Of a stretch of 64,000 nucleotides of DNA, positions 10,522 to 23,396 are shown one piece after another. The notes below the pieces were generated by a model. It worked only from the letters and a program-made list of their open reading frames with translations, did no database searches and was not told where the DNA came from. Source of the DNA: Liolophura sinensis (lineage: Eukaryota; Mollusca; Polyplacophora; Chitonida; Chitonidae). Every line of letters starts with the position of its first letter. Positions within the stretch are counted from its first letter, which is position 1. Location of the stretch: NCBI RefSeq assembly GCF_032854445.1, contig NC_088295.1, positions 30,684,470-30,748,469 on the forward strand, in the 5' to 3' direction. A program made the translations under genes and the position numbers.

Positions 10522-13500
10522 TCACGTGTAGACCTTGACCCTGGCGTTGATGGGTTGCTGACAAAGCACACAGTGTTCAATGCAGGCGGAACAATCTGGA
10601 CACGTGACCAAGTGACGACACGGCATGAAGACGACGGATACGTCTGTCTCTTGACACACCTTACAGGTCCGTGCATGTCTCAAGCGCTCGTTCTCCTCAA
10701 TTAGTCTCAATCTTTCGAGTTCTGTTAAGATAAAAACATTTCGCTATGAATACAAACCCATCTATAAATCTTTGCCATTAAATTGATGTTGATAAGATTT
10801 CAGAAGCTAATTATTACACTTCATTACGGCTATTCCAATCGAGATGTGTAATTCGCTACGCCACATTTTAAGCCAGAAAAACCCATTATGTACAATGAAC
10901 ATGGTAATTTATCTAGGTTTAGATGCATCCAGATTTTGAATGAAAATACCCTAATGGCGTCTTACCGATACTTGACGTCATGAAGTCGTCGTCACTTAAG
11001 CCTTCGCCAATGCGCTGAGTATGTATGACCTCATCTGAAAAACCCCTGTCAGCGGTGGAATTTGTGCCTTCCTCTGTGATATCCAGGACAACCTCAGCCA
11101 ATCGGGACGTGGTCACCTGCCACTCATTCCAGTCTGAAATAATTCCGTTTGATTTACAAATGTCAAATTATGTTGTGGAGATTTTTTATTTGACTGGAAA
11201 TCAACACTCTACTGGAAATTAAAACATAAACAAGTGCTTGGAGTAAACCTCTGTCTTTCGCTCCGTAACTCAAAGACTTTCGGACGAAAGTCACAACCTA
11301 ATCCTCGACATCGACGAACGTTGATAATCTATCAAGAATATTTTGAGCAGGTTTGTGTTTGGCTCTCCGTGCAAAAACCCGTCTAACTGAACAAGCATAA
11401 CGAAGTGGCCACGGTAGTTCGGCTTCTATGCAAAAACATGTCTCGTACAACACATAAACACAATGACGAGTAGGACAATGTTTACCTATAAAGTTAATCG
11501 ATGTACCTCAGTCGTTTCACATATTTATCCCACTGAAAGTTGTCTCGTTTTGCGTGGATATCATTTTAGGATTTAAGAAGATGCCGATAGGCATCAGTCG
11601 TGTAAATTTTAAATAAAACATAATTGTAAATTCCATCATCGTATCTGGTGATTATTAACCATGTAAAGGACAGACCTAATTAAGTCAGATTTCTTTACAA
11701 GGATCACGTTGTTGAGGTCCGTCGTTTCCGGTCGACATAATTGAGTGAAATGAAAATGTTCAACGTCAAATATCTGCAGATCTTCGTACTGAGCAAGTGA
11801 TTTTGCCAATTTTTGGTCAAATGATTTTAGGAAAACTAAATTCACCAGATTATCATCACAGATTGGTCCTATGTAAACATCGCGTTGAACAATTCAGCAC
11901 AACGTACCTGATTCTGCCAGAACTATCTTCACGGCCCGCTTGATGACATTAAGAGAAAATCCAAGAATTACCAGACTAGCTGTGCATGGCTTCTTCAGCA
12001 CACTCTCCACTATAGCAGCATTGTCTGAAACAAAGAGAGATAAGATTATGTCTAATTATGCTCTACAATAAATATATTAAGTATTTCTGTGTACATTTCA
12101 TTGGGCTTTTTCTCTTTTTGCCAGAGGTCAGTTAAAATAAGAAAAAGAGAACTAAAATCAGTTATTAATCGGGACACCATGAGTCCAAAACAAAATTTAT
12201 TCCCGGTAAGGGACTGAACAATGAACAAAAAAAAAAAAAAAAAATTTATTCCCGGTAAAGGACTGAACAGTGAACAAAAAAAACAAAACAAAATTTATTC
12301 CCGGTAAGGGACTGAACAGTGAACAAAAAAACAAAACAAAATTTATTCCCGGTAAGGGACTGAACAGTGAACGAAAAAACAAAACAAAATTTATTCCCGG
12401 TAAGGGATTGAACAGTGAACAAAAAAAACAAAACAAAATTTATTCCCGGTAAGGGATTGAACAGTGAACAAAAAAACAAAACAAAATTTATTCCCGGTAA
12501 GGGACTGAACAGTGAACAAAAAAACAAAACAAAAAGAAAGGCTGATTCACTGACCGGGATTGGGAGGCGTATTGGATGTACCTCTTCCGGTTGTATGATA
12601 ACCCTCGACCTGGTGAAACATGAAACAAGCGAATTAGTATATATATATATAGTTCTTTTCTTGTTCTTTTTAATTCTATCATTTCTCTGTATCAGAAAAA
12701 TCTTAACTGACTTCGAACATTATCATCACCTTGTCAGAAAGCTTTAGAAGAGCATTTTCTCAACCATAAGATGAAGTGGCATCTGCTGTACAAAGTGTGT
12801 TCATTTCTCACTAGTTAAGTGCAACCGCTACATACCAGCGCTTGTATAGCATGTAAATTCATGGATAACGCACGCGATGCATGTTCTGTGACGGCCATTT
12901 TTTGATGTCAGTATAACAATGCAATAGTATGTACCTCCAGACTTCCGCCATATCGTGTAGAGTTGTCTTCCCGCATTAGTTTGACGAAGTCACACATTGG
13001 AGACCAATGCGCATGCTCGTTACGCGGTGAATCTCCTGGCAACCAGTTTCTGAGTCCAATCCCACAGCAAAAACATCGAGTGCAGTCGCTAAAACCTTTA
13101 ATAATTAAGAACGGAAAATTACAGATGCATTTTAATTACAACACAAGCAAGGTTGGCCTAGTGTAAGATAAAATAATCCGTATTGTGAAAATAGTTTAGC
13201 CTGTACAGAAAGTGTTTGAATTCTAATTTCCCTACTAAGAGTAAGAAGTGTTAAAAACAGAAAGAGTAAAAGAGTAAAAAGAGAGTAAAATATTAATTCC
13301 AGCCCATTAGTTATCTAAACAATGACATATGCTGACGTACCTGCGTAGAAGAATCCTGCCTTAGCTAGCTCTAGCGGAGTTTGGTGTTTGTTTGTTGGCC
13401 AGTTACGAAAGGTTTCTTCCCGTGTAAAGATAGACGAAAGCGCCGGAAACTGGGCCGTTATAAACTGCTTTGTTTCGCCGCAAGGGGATGATACCATGGG

Positions 13501-13566
13501 GAAACTGATACCAGATCCATTGATCACGTACGGGACTCGTGATGATGTAATGCACACGTCAGCCAT
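10522..13566 (-). CDS. Inhibitor of apoptosis protein, BIR-UBA-RING (BIRC7-like), copy 1
   Basis: Six exons give one open frame of 299 codons: 13341-13566 (exon reaches 13591, with the start ATG inside), 12935-13095, 12582-12609, 11908-12024, 10966-11133 and 10522-10721. All borders are GT/AG and the total is 900 bases with stop. Residues about 49-115 form one BIR with zinc ligands C83, C86, H103 and C110 (C-x2-C-x16-H-x6-C). Residues about 140-200 look like the UBA found in IAPs. Residues 253-287 form a C3HC4 RING with all eight ligands, CKVC through CVLC. Proteins of this build bind caspases or adaptors in the cytosol through the BIR and act as E3 ubiquitin ligases through the RING. The N-terminal 48 residues are unlike copy 2. 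The 28-base exon 3 is inferred from phase and splice sites and is the least certain part. Confidence 0.92.
12185..12536. repeat. 48 bp minisatellite in IAP copy 1 intron
   Basis: About seven tandem copies of a unit of about 48 bp (atttattcccggtaagggac, tgaacagtgaac, then an A-rich aaaaaaacaaaacaaa linker). Copies are nearly identical and differ mainly in A-run length, which suggests recent expansion. It occupies the intron between the 28-base exon and the UBA exon. Open frames on both strands are artefacts. Confidence 0.95.
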
Positions 13567-13689
13567 AATGAAAACTCTAAGAAATTCTGGTCTGAAAGAA
13601 ACAATGTTAAGAGTTAAGTTTTGGATATTAGAAAGGAAAAAAATCACCACAATATACACCTTTCAATTCATCAGTAAAAAATTCCACCG

Positions 13690-13875
13690 TTATGGGAGTG
13701 GGTCCTGGTGTTGTGGTTAATATGCTCGCCCTTCAATGGCTATAGGCGTGGGTTCAAAACCATCCTAGGATAGGAAATTTTCAAGATTCCCATTACTTCT
13801 AATGTTCTAGGGAGGAACTGAGCGGTCAACGATGCTCTCTCGTGTATAGTCTGCTCTACACGAGTATGACATATG
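13690..13875 (+). mobile_element. Old SINE-like element with tRNA-like head
   Basis: gtcctggtgttgtggttaat and ggcgtgggttcaaaacc resemble A and B boxes. Further on, catacgtggaaaagttcgcc resembles the catacgtgggaaggtctgcc motif of SINE-A. It is diverged, with no clear tail. Confidence 0.45.
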
Positions 13876-14644
13876 TCATACGTGGAAAAGTTCGCCAGTA
13901 TAACATTCCAAAGAGCGGAGGTTTATTTCTAGCACACCCCCCCCCCCCCTTTATAATATACTGGCCTAGGGAAATTCTTGAGAACGGTGTTAATAATAAT
14001 CAAGACAAAAAATCAAGACTATGTGGATTCATGATTACAAGGTATTAAATCATTCGATACATGGACAGACAATTAGTACATAATATACCCGAAGTGTGTA
14101 TCTATAAATATTAAACCAGTCACTTCTTGCGAGTGATTTTCTGTTAAGCCCATGCACTTACACAACAGCAGAAAACACTTATCACGGTTGAGGTGAAGCC
14201 ACATATTCTCTACAATTCTCTGAAATGAAATACCTAGTAATACCATGGCCGTGAAGTAGATCTAAGCAATGCCCTCACTGGCTCATTTGTTTCAGGCCCC
14301 ATTCTCGCTGAATAGCCCAACGGCCAGAGAGTAATACCTGCTTTTACTCTCTATTTTGCACGTCTTTAATTCTATAAAACTGAGCTCCCTTTAGGGTGAC
14401 CGCCGTTTTAACTGAAAAACCAATTTTAATTCAGATCATTTATCAGCCAGGCTACTTGCTTTTTTGTCTTTTTTTCAGATTTCTTCCTGCTCCAACAATA
14501 AATCTGACATCTGTTATACCAGTGAAATGTTCTTCAGTACATCGATCCTCCCCCAAAAGCAAATGTAAGCAAAATATAAACGCATACAATTATCACATCA
14601 ACTATAACTCGTATTATAAACTATAATGTACAAGTGATCTCCTC

Positions 14645-14718
14645 TGACCATAATGCTGGTGGCCGTCATATAAGTGAAATGTGCTTAAGTACAAGAGAGC
14701 CAATGAAATAAATAAATA
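14645..14718 (+). mobile_element. SINE-A 3' fragment
   Basis: Diverged copy of the 3' part: ccataatgctggtggccgtc, atataagtgaaatgtgctta, agtac and then an aaataaataaat tail. The head is missing. Confidence 0.65.
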
Positions 14719-15324
14719 ACTATCAAGGAAAAGTAATCACAATAGTATAGCATTTGTCGTGGCTTAATGCTCATCATTTTGAAAATCCTAACTTCTGGCC
14801 TGTAACATTTAACATCCTGATCACTTTGCTGCTATACACTGTTCCTGAAACCAAGTAGGGTTACCATATATATGTAATAATAGTGGACAGAAGACAACCT
14901 TGGTGACATAGCACATGGCGATTTTTTTCTTACTCGGGTAAGCGACGCTTATCCTTCGTTGTGACTTGCACTGCATACGTGCACATGTCATCAGGTCGGC
15001 CTTCTGACGTTGTCTATGTCACGCAAATAGTTTGACCCAGTTCTCGTATGCTATCAACCCTCTATATGCGTCTAGGTTATAGGTAACTTACGATGTAGGG
15101 ATACCTTAACAAGATCTTACCTTTGGTTAACAGTATATACTACAACTTGCTGTCTCGATTCAACATATGTTGGGGAGTTAGTGCCACTCTGGCTATTTAT
15201 CATTACATCGTACCGAAACGTATAAAATTTTATTGTAACTAAATTGTACACCTACTTCCGCTGGGCTTTCCCAACCCGTAGGAGGCATACACTGTATATA
15301 TATTTATATATGTATATAGGCCTA

Positions 15325-15585
15325 TACATATTCATATAGAATGAAAACACTCAGGATTGCGATGATTTTCGCCATAAACATTATCTTCATGAACACATGC
15401 ATCTCTGAGGAACTTAATATCGAATTCTTGTTAACGTAGTCTGTTCCATTATCGAATCGGATATAAACGCTCCGTTTTCGCGTGTGACCTAGTTTCAGTT
15501 GTAGTGGCCAATGAAAATGGTTATTGCACATCCTGGGCATTTCCCCATGCTTAATATAACATCTGTTACATTTGTCCCAGCCCAC
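15325..15585 (-). CDS. Exon-like open frame, unrecognised
   Basis: A minus-strand frame whose first half has a protein-like composition: WDKCNRCYIKHGE, then a PRMCNNHFHWP stretch, then RKRSVYIRFDNGTDYV. The last motif recalls a Tudor-like 'rsvyVrFddGtd' strand, and two cysteine pairs precede it. The end is AT-rich and looks like read-through into an intron. No clear splice border was fixed. It may be an exon of an unknown gene or a decayed fragment. Confidence 0.25.
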
Positions 15586-17059
15586 GCGAATGTATACATG
15601 CTACACGTATTACCTCATTAGGTGAAAGCATGGGAAATGCGTTTACTATTCGGTCCCATGAATCAATATCATGGGAAAGTTTCTGAAATACCAAACTAAG
15701 AATGTATATGGTCTTCATTGTTATATCAGAATACTATCAAAAGTTTTATATTTCTTTAATTGTTGTTTAACTTCATACTGAAGAATAGAAATTTTATACT
15801 TATGCAAGTAAGTCACGTGTAACAAAAATATTTTCCGGGCTTAAATTTCAAACTTGTTAGTAGATGTCACAACATGGCTGCGATTTTTTTCATTTTCCTG
15901 ACCACGTACTGACCTATGGTTCAGAGATTTACACGTCTCTTTAAACAGTTTGTTTATTTGATTTCATGTATTCGTCAGACCACGTTATGGTTGGTTAATA
16001 ACGCTACGCATTATAAACATGACAGATGTAAATGAAACTGACCGTCACTGTCATTATATACATTAATGTAAACTTAATGACTTTTGTGTACTTGTGAAAA
16101 ACACGATTTCCACACACACAAGAATTATTCCTCGCGTAGAATATAATTTTCCCTTGAGCATAGAAAGAAATTTTCTGGTATAATTACTACATATAAAGAA
16201 TGACGTGTCCTAATCAGCGATAACACTACTAGGTCAGCATCATATGATGGTAAATACTAATGAATTGTAGCACTTCCAGCCACCATTGTATGCAGCAAGG
16301 ATATAAGGTTGTCACATTTAGGAAATTTTGTCTGCAGAAGTCTTGCAGAAGGTTTGGCCAACATGACTTTGAAAAGCCCTAGTCTCATAATCCCATAATC
16401 ACGAGTACATATTTTTTTGCAATTCAAATTGCCTCTGTATTGTCAGCTTTGAATGTCTGGCATACATGATCTGTAATTAGCTTTGACTGATCCGTGACAA
16501 GGGGAAGTAAGCATGTGCTGCAGAATTGATTGCTCTTGAGCACTACGTATGGTTAGTATTCGCAATAATAGTGTGGTGACAGAAGTTATATGGTGTGCAC
16601 TAACCTGGGTAAAGTCTAGGAAAATAGCTCAGCGGAGTCCTACATAGAGGTTAAACGAAACACGTGCAGCTGTGACTTTTTCCTGGAATGCATTCCAATG
16701 CGTCCGGGTAATAACAGTGGGTCATGACTGTGTAATCAATGTAATGTGAGTAGAGTATGGTAACAACTATCAGGATAATGCTCAAACATTACATCATTAC
16801 ATAGCATAGCAAATATCGCTTATTTGTTCTCGCATTACTTTCGTTATCCTTTAAGGAAATAGATTAGTCACCCGTGAAAATACTGGGCGTGATACAAAAC
16901 TGAAAAATGTATATATAGCGATATTTTAACACATGGTGATGTAGTAAGTATACGGAAACCGGTAATGAAAAATAAAATTTAAAATTTGCCAATTTTGTGA
17001 AATTATACTAAGTACTTATACGGTGTATAGTACATGTGTTTGCCATGGTTAAGTCCACT

Positions 17060-17205
17060 GGCTGTGCTCCATGCCTGGTATCTTTGGCATGATACTTCAG
17101 TGGCGACAGCACTGGTGGCATTGACTCGCCCTGCCACAAGAAGACACAATGTTTCCACGTCGTTATATGACCAAAAAATTGTATGACGTTAAACACCAAA
17201 CATAT
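17060..17205 (+). mobile_element. SINE-C copy
   Basis: Has tggcatgatacttcagtggc, gacagcactggtggcattga, ctcgccctgccacaagaaga, then a tail tcgttatatgaccaaaaaat followed by tgacgttaaacacc. The 3' tail matches SINE-B. Confidence 0.75.
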
Positions 17206-18849
17206 ATAATTAAGACGTACCGCATAGATTGACAAAACCAGAGCAGCGACGACACTCTGGTAGCTGGTAAATGGTCACATGTAAGCGGTGAAATACGACC
17301 TCTTGTCAATTTACTTCAGTTAGGGTTTTATTTTAATTATTCATGGAAACGCATAACAGTAGCAGATTACACCATGGCTTAAGCAGAATTAGGTAATAAC
17401 AAGTGCAGTGATGTTAATTGTAATTTATTACACGTCACTGGTGTACAATTACTCAAAATGCTATGTTGTCATCACGTTTAACATACTATCACATTAAAAC
17501 AATGTAATGGGACCAGGCTTAGGGGATGCTTCATCCACCAGCAGAATCCAGACATACATGCATACAAGCTATGCACAACGGCGGGTACCGTAGTTATCCA
17601 CACGTTTTTCCATTATACTTTACTTAACGGTTAATATTAACCTACAAGCAGAACGAAACGTTTATAAAGTGGAAATTCTTGAAACACTGAGTGAGGCAAA
17701 CAGAAACAGGATTTACAAAAGCGAAGCACTTCGAAAAACTTTGAGGACTTTCAGATAACAAAGTGACAAGTGGAAGTTGTACCAAAGTAATGTTTTAAGT
17801 TTTAATAACATATTACATCGAAATTGCTGAGATATTCCTGATTGTTCTAGTCATTACTAAATAGTGCTTCCGTCGGAAAATGAGACATATTTTAAAAAGC
17901 AATGATGTGACAAGGAAAATGAACGAACCGTGCAACAGTAAGGAGCTCAGACAGTGTAGCGTTATATTACTGTGGGATATATACTAAAACTAATTTTGAT
18001 GAACAAAGTCTATATACTGTAGCACGGAATGATGTCAGTGATGTCACATATAAATCAAGAAGTACAGATGGTATACGGAACTAATGGGTGACATGTGTAC
18101 AACTTTAAACCTTTAAAAGGAAGGAAGGTACAAACCCCGCGTTCAGACTCAAGAGGATACGGAAACCAAGGATGGGTGTGTACATATCCCAACTGCAAAC
18201 AGTCTGTGGAATTTTAACTTGATGTCACAAACTCACTGCTGAAAGGGGGAGATTAAATGAATATATAGCATTTATATATGAGCATTTGGAGGCTAGGATT
18301 AGGTATAGGCCTCTTTTGTGATGAGCCTGTCATTGAAGGCGGCGTACGTTGATTCTGTTCATATTACAAGTTTATAGCTTTAATATTGACCTTTAATATT
18401 AATATTTAATATTAACTTTTACTATAAATTCTGTTTGGATATGAATCAAAGCTATGAAATCGTTTGTTTTGTGAAAATATTTCACATTTTTGAATGCTTA
18501 TATAGCTACACGAAAAAAAAAATTCCGTCATTGCCAATCGACTGAAATTCAAAAGTATTCAAAATGATTATGAAGACCTTATTTATTTGTTTTTAAAAAC
18601 TTTCAGTACTTTTAAGATGCCACACATTAGATAGTCATAGCGAGTTTACCAACCAGTTCATGAAACGAAACGTGAAAGCGAATGAAGTTTTTGAACTGCT
18701 CTTGATTACCAAAATACGTCAGTCAGATCACATTTCTAAGACCTGTAGGAGGCTGAATTCCATTTTCCTAATACTTCAAGGTTATTGTGTTGCAAAAGAC
18801 ATCTATATTCACAACCAGTCTTTTGCTGGAAGCACTGTGACACTAGTCC

Positions 18850-19246
18850 GAGATTGCTCTGACGTTAGGTTGGGCGAAATTTTGTTCGGCCATGGATGGT
18901 CCTAAGCCAACGTCAGAGAGCCCTCCATTTAAAAAAGCAGAGGCAGTTACCTTCCGTTGTCAGACATGTAGAACCTGTCAGCATTGCGCATCATTAAGGG
19001 ATCTGGAACCCATACCGCGTAGGAAATAACAGATCGACGCTGTGCTTACGATAAATCGATAGTCGAAAAGATCGGGAATATAAGCGTCTACAATCTTAAG
19101 GACGTGGAGACGTATTTGATACATAATTTTGTCTCAAACGCCGTGACACACTTCCACCCCACTTAAATGGGGCGCATTCTGACATTGGTTTGGGGTCATC
19201 CATGGCGGAGCAAAATTTTGCCTGACGTTTTTGTCAGGGCAATCTC
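18850..19246. mobile_element. Fold-back (MITE-like) element with ~85 bp inverted repeats
   Basis: The left arm (18850-18932) begins gagattgctctgacgtta and contains ggccatggatggtcctaagc and ccatttaaa. The right arm (19161-19246) read in reverse begins gagattgccctgac and contains gccatggatgaccccaaacc and ccatttaag. The arms are imperfect but collinear over about 85 bases. About 230 bases lie between them. No transposase frame was seen, so a non-autonomous element is likely. Confidence 0.75.
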
Positions 19247-19808
19247 TCACACTATGATAGATGTATCGTGCAAGGTTATTGTCGGTTTATCGGGGTGAGG
19301 TCGTCCTAGCTAACATAAACCGTGTGACCTCCTCCTGTTTATGGGTTGAGTATTCACTCACAGGGTAATTTCCGGTACACCGGTGAACGTTTTGAATGCA
19401 GGTGTTGTGTGTACCATCAACGATGTTTTAGTGAAGGAACTGATGAATGAATGGTTATGACTTAACGTCACAAAAGGTAGAGTGCATGGCACAGATGTTA
19501 ACATCACCTTTATACCGTGTGACTCAAGTGGCTATACATTGTGTAAATACTGAAAAGCCAAAGGAGCTGGTGAACAGTTTTTACTTTCTGTATAACGTGC
19601 CTACACACATTCAATATTTTGTTCTCACTACAGAGTTTGTTATTATAAAGGTATAAGAACCTATACCTATGCAAACTTGAATTTTGAATGTATTTCGGCA
19701 AAACAGCACAGGCAGATCCGCCTTCAAGCTGTGATCTCACACAAGTGTTCAAAGCCTCTCTCTATGAACACACCTCTGACAAACTGAGGCTTAAAAGGCG
19801 TTAAGCTG

Positions 19809-19937
19809 AGGTCTGTTTCTCAAAGGGGTCGTAATGTTAACGCTGATCGTAAATACCAAGGCGGCGTATGCCATCAGTATGCGACGTGATGGGGATTAGA
19901 CCGGCCTAACGTTACGACCCCTTTGAAAAACAGCTCC
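19809..19937. mobile_element. Short MITE-like element with ~33 bp inverted repeats
   Basis: The left end ctgtttctcaaaggggtcgt is matched in reverse at the right end by ctgtttttcaaaggggtcgt, and the match continues over aatgttaacg / aacgttaggc. The core is about 60 bases, with no coding capacity. Confidence 0.85.
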
Positions 19938-19939
19938 TG

Positions 19940-22780
19940 GATCCAGTATTCCCAGTATGGTCATCGATGACATCGTTTCAAAATATTTCCGACCACAGAC
20001 GGTAAATATGCATAAGATAGCGGGGTTATTAAAAATGTAAAATTTTCCTCACAGGCCAAGTTTTTTAATTTCATTTTTGTTGCATACCTTTCTTCATTTT
20101 TCTTAAAACCAACGTCCTCATTTGTATATGTCCTTTGTTGAAACATTAAATTTACTTTCCTCTTGGGTATGTGAGGAGGAGAGGTGCATCGGAATGATAC
20201 TTTCTTATATTTTCAGCCAGGAATTGCATGTCTGTGAGGGCTCCACCGGATGCAAGTAATTTAATGTTCGAAACGTTTAATTTTTTAGTTTTAACAGTTC
20301 AGTATGGCCTATGTTGTCCATAAAGGGTCATAACTCAGATTGGAGAGATGCCAAAGGAACACTTGCTCTGTTCGTTTACCTACAGATCAAACTGTACCGA
20401 AAGCCTGATCGTATCTGTCGGTATCTGTCGGTGACGAGAATACACGATTGTCGTTGGGTATGTATTGAATGCCATCTTACGTGTGAAATTTCCAGTTTGG
20501 GACTCATGATTTGGTCATGTTAAATTATCTCATTCCCTGCCTTGCCATGTGCCAAACTGAACGAAATAATTACGATCTGGAGAATTGTCGAAATTTATGC
20601 GTAGAAACAGACATTCGCATACCAGCCGTCAGCCAATACGGGCGTTCCGGATCAATAATCGCAAGGCCAGTTCTCAAAACGACATTTAACACAAGCCACC
20701 AAGAACTAAGAAAGTATAAAAAGTACTAAATTAGGATGGAACCATGCAAAAAGAAGCAGTTAACATTTTTCAAAGATGTTGGAAAGACGCAAAGTATGTT
20801 GAAGGCGAATATGTTCAAATCAAACATCTTCAGACCTAAGTTGCAAATGCTTAGAAAGCTTACAAAACACCAATGAAGAAAGAACTCAAATTGTGGTGGG
20901 TACATTGCTCTGCAGGAAAGATTCAGTGTACAAATTTTAAACTAAGTAGAACAATGGTTTTGACTGCAGCTGTGTTTGAATTTCTGACTTAAGCCTTAAG
21001 ACCTTTGATAAATATGGGGCCGGGACAATAAGGCGCGAAATGGTAGCTTGTAAGGCATCTACATCAGGAATCTAAATTAGACCTGTAACAGACTCAAACA
21101 TTGGGCTAACATTTCTTTACTTCACTGTTGAGACATGAGCTCTTATCTATATACGTCTATGGACTCTTGAACAATAATACCTTAGATTGGCTACGATAAC
21201 TGTCTATACCTATTTAGGTATATATTCAGGGAAGCAGAGTTACGAATTATTACATTTGACCGACTAAACTCTTTGAGAAAGGGCTGCTGGTAAAGGACTA
21301 ACCTTACGTCTTTAAACATGGGGTAAACCATTTCTAACTTAACATCAACAGTGAGTTATGGCCTTATATATCGGCAATGTTCTGAGATACCAACATATAA
21401 CAATTGACGGTCACGTATACTTCTGAACACCGACAACAGCGAATTTACACTCAATATTCAAAGTAATTTATTTATTTCATCGGTTTTTAACTCGATACCG
21501 TGGGAGAAGGAAACCGTGTTCTCGGTGTAAACCACCGATCTTCGACAAGTCACTGATGAACCTTGACGAACAGATGTACCGCTCTGGCGGAAGATAAGTG
21601 GCCTTCAATAACAGTTAGACTAGCCAAACAGCCAAACGAGCGTGGTTGATCACTTACCGTCACCAAGGTAAAGCACAAATTCCTGTCCATGCCTAGGATG
21701 GAACCCGCATTTCGTGTACTCTACAGCGTCTTATCATCCCAGCCACTCCCCCCGTAATAAGCAGAAAAACGAGAACAACACAATCAAGGTGCCAAAACCT
21801 TCTTGTTTTATTTGTAAGTTTTTCGCTAAGAATGAAACGGTGTGAAAAAGCATAACAAAACGTGCTTGTTGCTTTATTTTAGAAAGCTCCTGTAGAATTA
21901 TGTATATATTTAGGTTGATAATTTTCAAACTTATCAGTTATTAATTGTTATTTGCATTGCGGTGTCATCTTTAAGACCAAATCTCTCTTTTCCTATGGAT
22001 GCAGAAGTATTTTTTGGTTAGGCTATAGTTAGACTTAAGTGATTATAGTTATTCAGATTATGTTTAGGCACTGGTCGCGGGATCACAATTATTTATGTTT
22101 AGTATGGACCTAGTCACAGGATTATAATTACTCAGTATGTATGTGGAAAAGAATGCCTGGAGCATTTCAGATACTTTGGTTAGCTCCGTAACAAGCTGGA
22201 GGTCAGTATTCACGAAATATTCTGCGGACGACGATCTTCACATGACTGAGTACATTCGGTTCACCAAGGTCTCCATTCTGTTAATGTTTTCATGAAGAAA
22301 TGACATTATCTATGAAGTGATACAAAGTTATCATCACTTCCCACACAAAAGTTATGACTATTCACTTTTTGAATGTTAAAATTTCTGTCAACTGAAACAA
22401 TTCATGAGGAACTAGCATAGGCCTTTGTTCCTTTACAATTGCCTCACATGCCGCATTGTACCCTCGCTTTGTGAATCAGTGGCTTGATACACTCACAGTA
22501 TCACGCGTCAACTTCTACGGCGGTGAAAAGCGAGTAAAGTGTTGTTACAGGTGATTTCGACATCTATACTGATCACAGGCTGTCATAAATTACCGGGCGT
22601 ATAATCCTATTTCCTCTAGGTTATAGATTATTAGTTTGAAACGCTGCCTAATTCCGATTAATCTCAACTGACCAGAAGGCTTTCTAGGGTCAGGCTGATT
22701 ATTAATGACAAATTATTTGGAATTCTAGATTAGATACTAGTTGTATCACAACCTGCCACAGCGGGGAAAGCAATCATATG
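19940..22780. other. Stretch without a supported gene
   Basis: AT-rich DNA. A minus-oriented SINE-like element may occupy about 21460-21740 (an atttatttattt side, a ggatggaacccgcatt B-box-like part). Weak direct repeats lie at 22020-22140. Nothing else recognised. Confidence 0.35.
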
Positions 22781-22781
22781 A

Positions 22782-22840
22782 TGATTTATTTAGTTTTTTA
22801 TTTATTTGATTGATGTTTACCGTCATATTTAAGATTTTTT
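22782..22840 (-). mobile_element. SINE-A 3' tail fragment
   Basis: atttatttgattgatgtttaccgtc resembles the reversed SINE-A tail (atttatttgattggtgtttt, acgccgtac). Short and diverged. Confidence 0.4.
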
Positions 22841-23396
22841 CATTCGTATGCGGTGGCAGTCAGGTTTATTGTGATGGCAAAGAAGTTAAAATAAAATACA
22901 AAAAAATTAATAAACTAGGTAATGGAACCAATACTATGATGTTGTCTAAAATAAAGAAAATCCCCCATCTGCTGAGGTCCCGTAGGCTCAAGTTGTTCTC
23001 CTGTTCACAGGTACAAAGCAATATTGAACATGCATACCAAAAAATAATTACCGCACAAAATCCTTGACGTTTTTTGTAAGAAACAGTTGTACGTTTACTG
23101 CTATGATTGGTGTAGAAGATCTATATCTTTTTATCTGTATCCTTTTTTTTAGTATATTTAACGATGTTAAAAGACTTAAACAGCATCTTAAAAGCTATAT
23201 CTCCCTGAACACTTACAGAAGTTTTAGTACTGGTCATTGTAACACAACTAAAACTTACGAGACTTTAACAGTTGTTGAAAATAATGATTTACAATATATT
23301 GGCAATAAGCATTTCACTATATTAAAGCAATAACGTAAAATAGTAATGGCTGCTTCAGAGCCCTTATCAAGGCCGGTGTATTTCACACGCTGACAT

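Larger units (their letters stand above)
13940..18840. other. Long stretch without a supported gene
   Basis: Holds a C homopolymer near 13936-13950, a partial SINE-A tail at 14645-14718, a SINE-C copy at 17060-17205 and one exon-like minus-strand open frame at 15325-15585. The rest is AT-rich DNA in which I see nothing more. Confidence 0.4.

Noticed and set aside
12245..12527. Repetitive minus-strand frames (LPGINFVLFF repeats)
   Set aside because: Translation of the 48 bp minisatellite.
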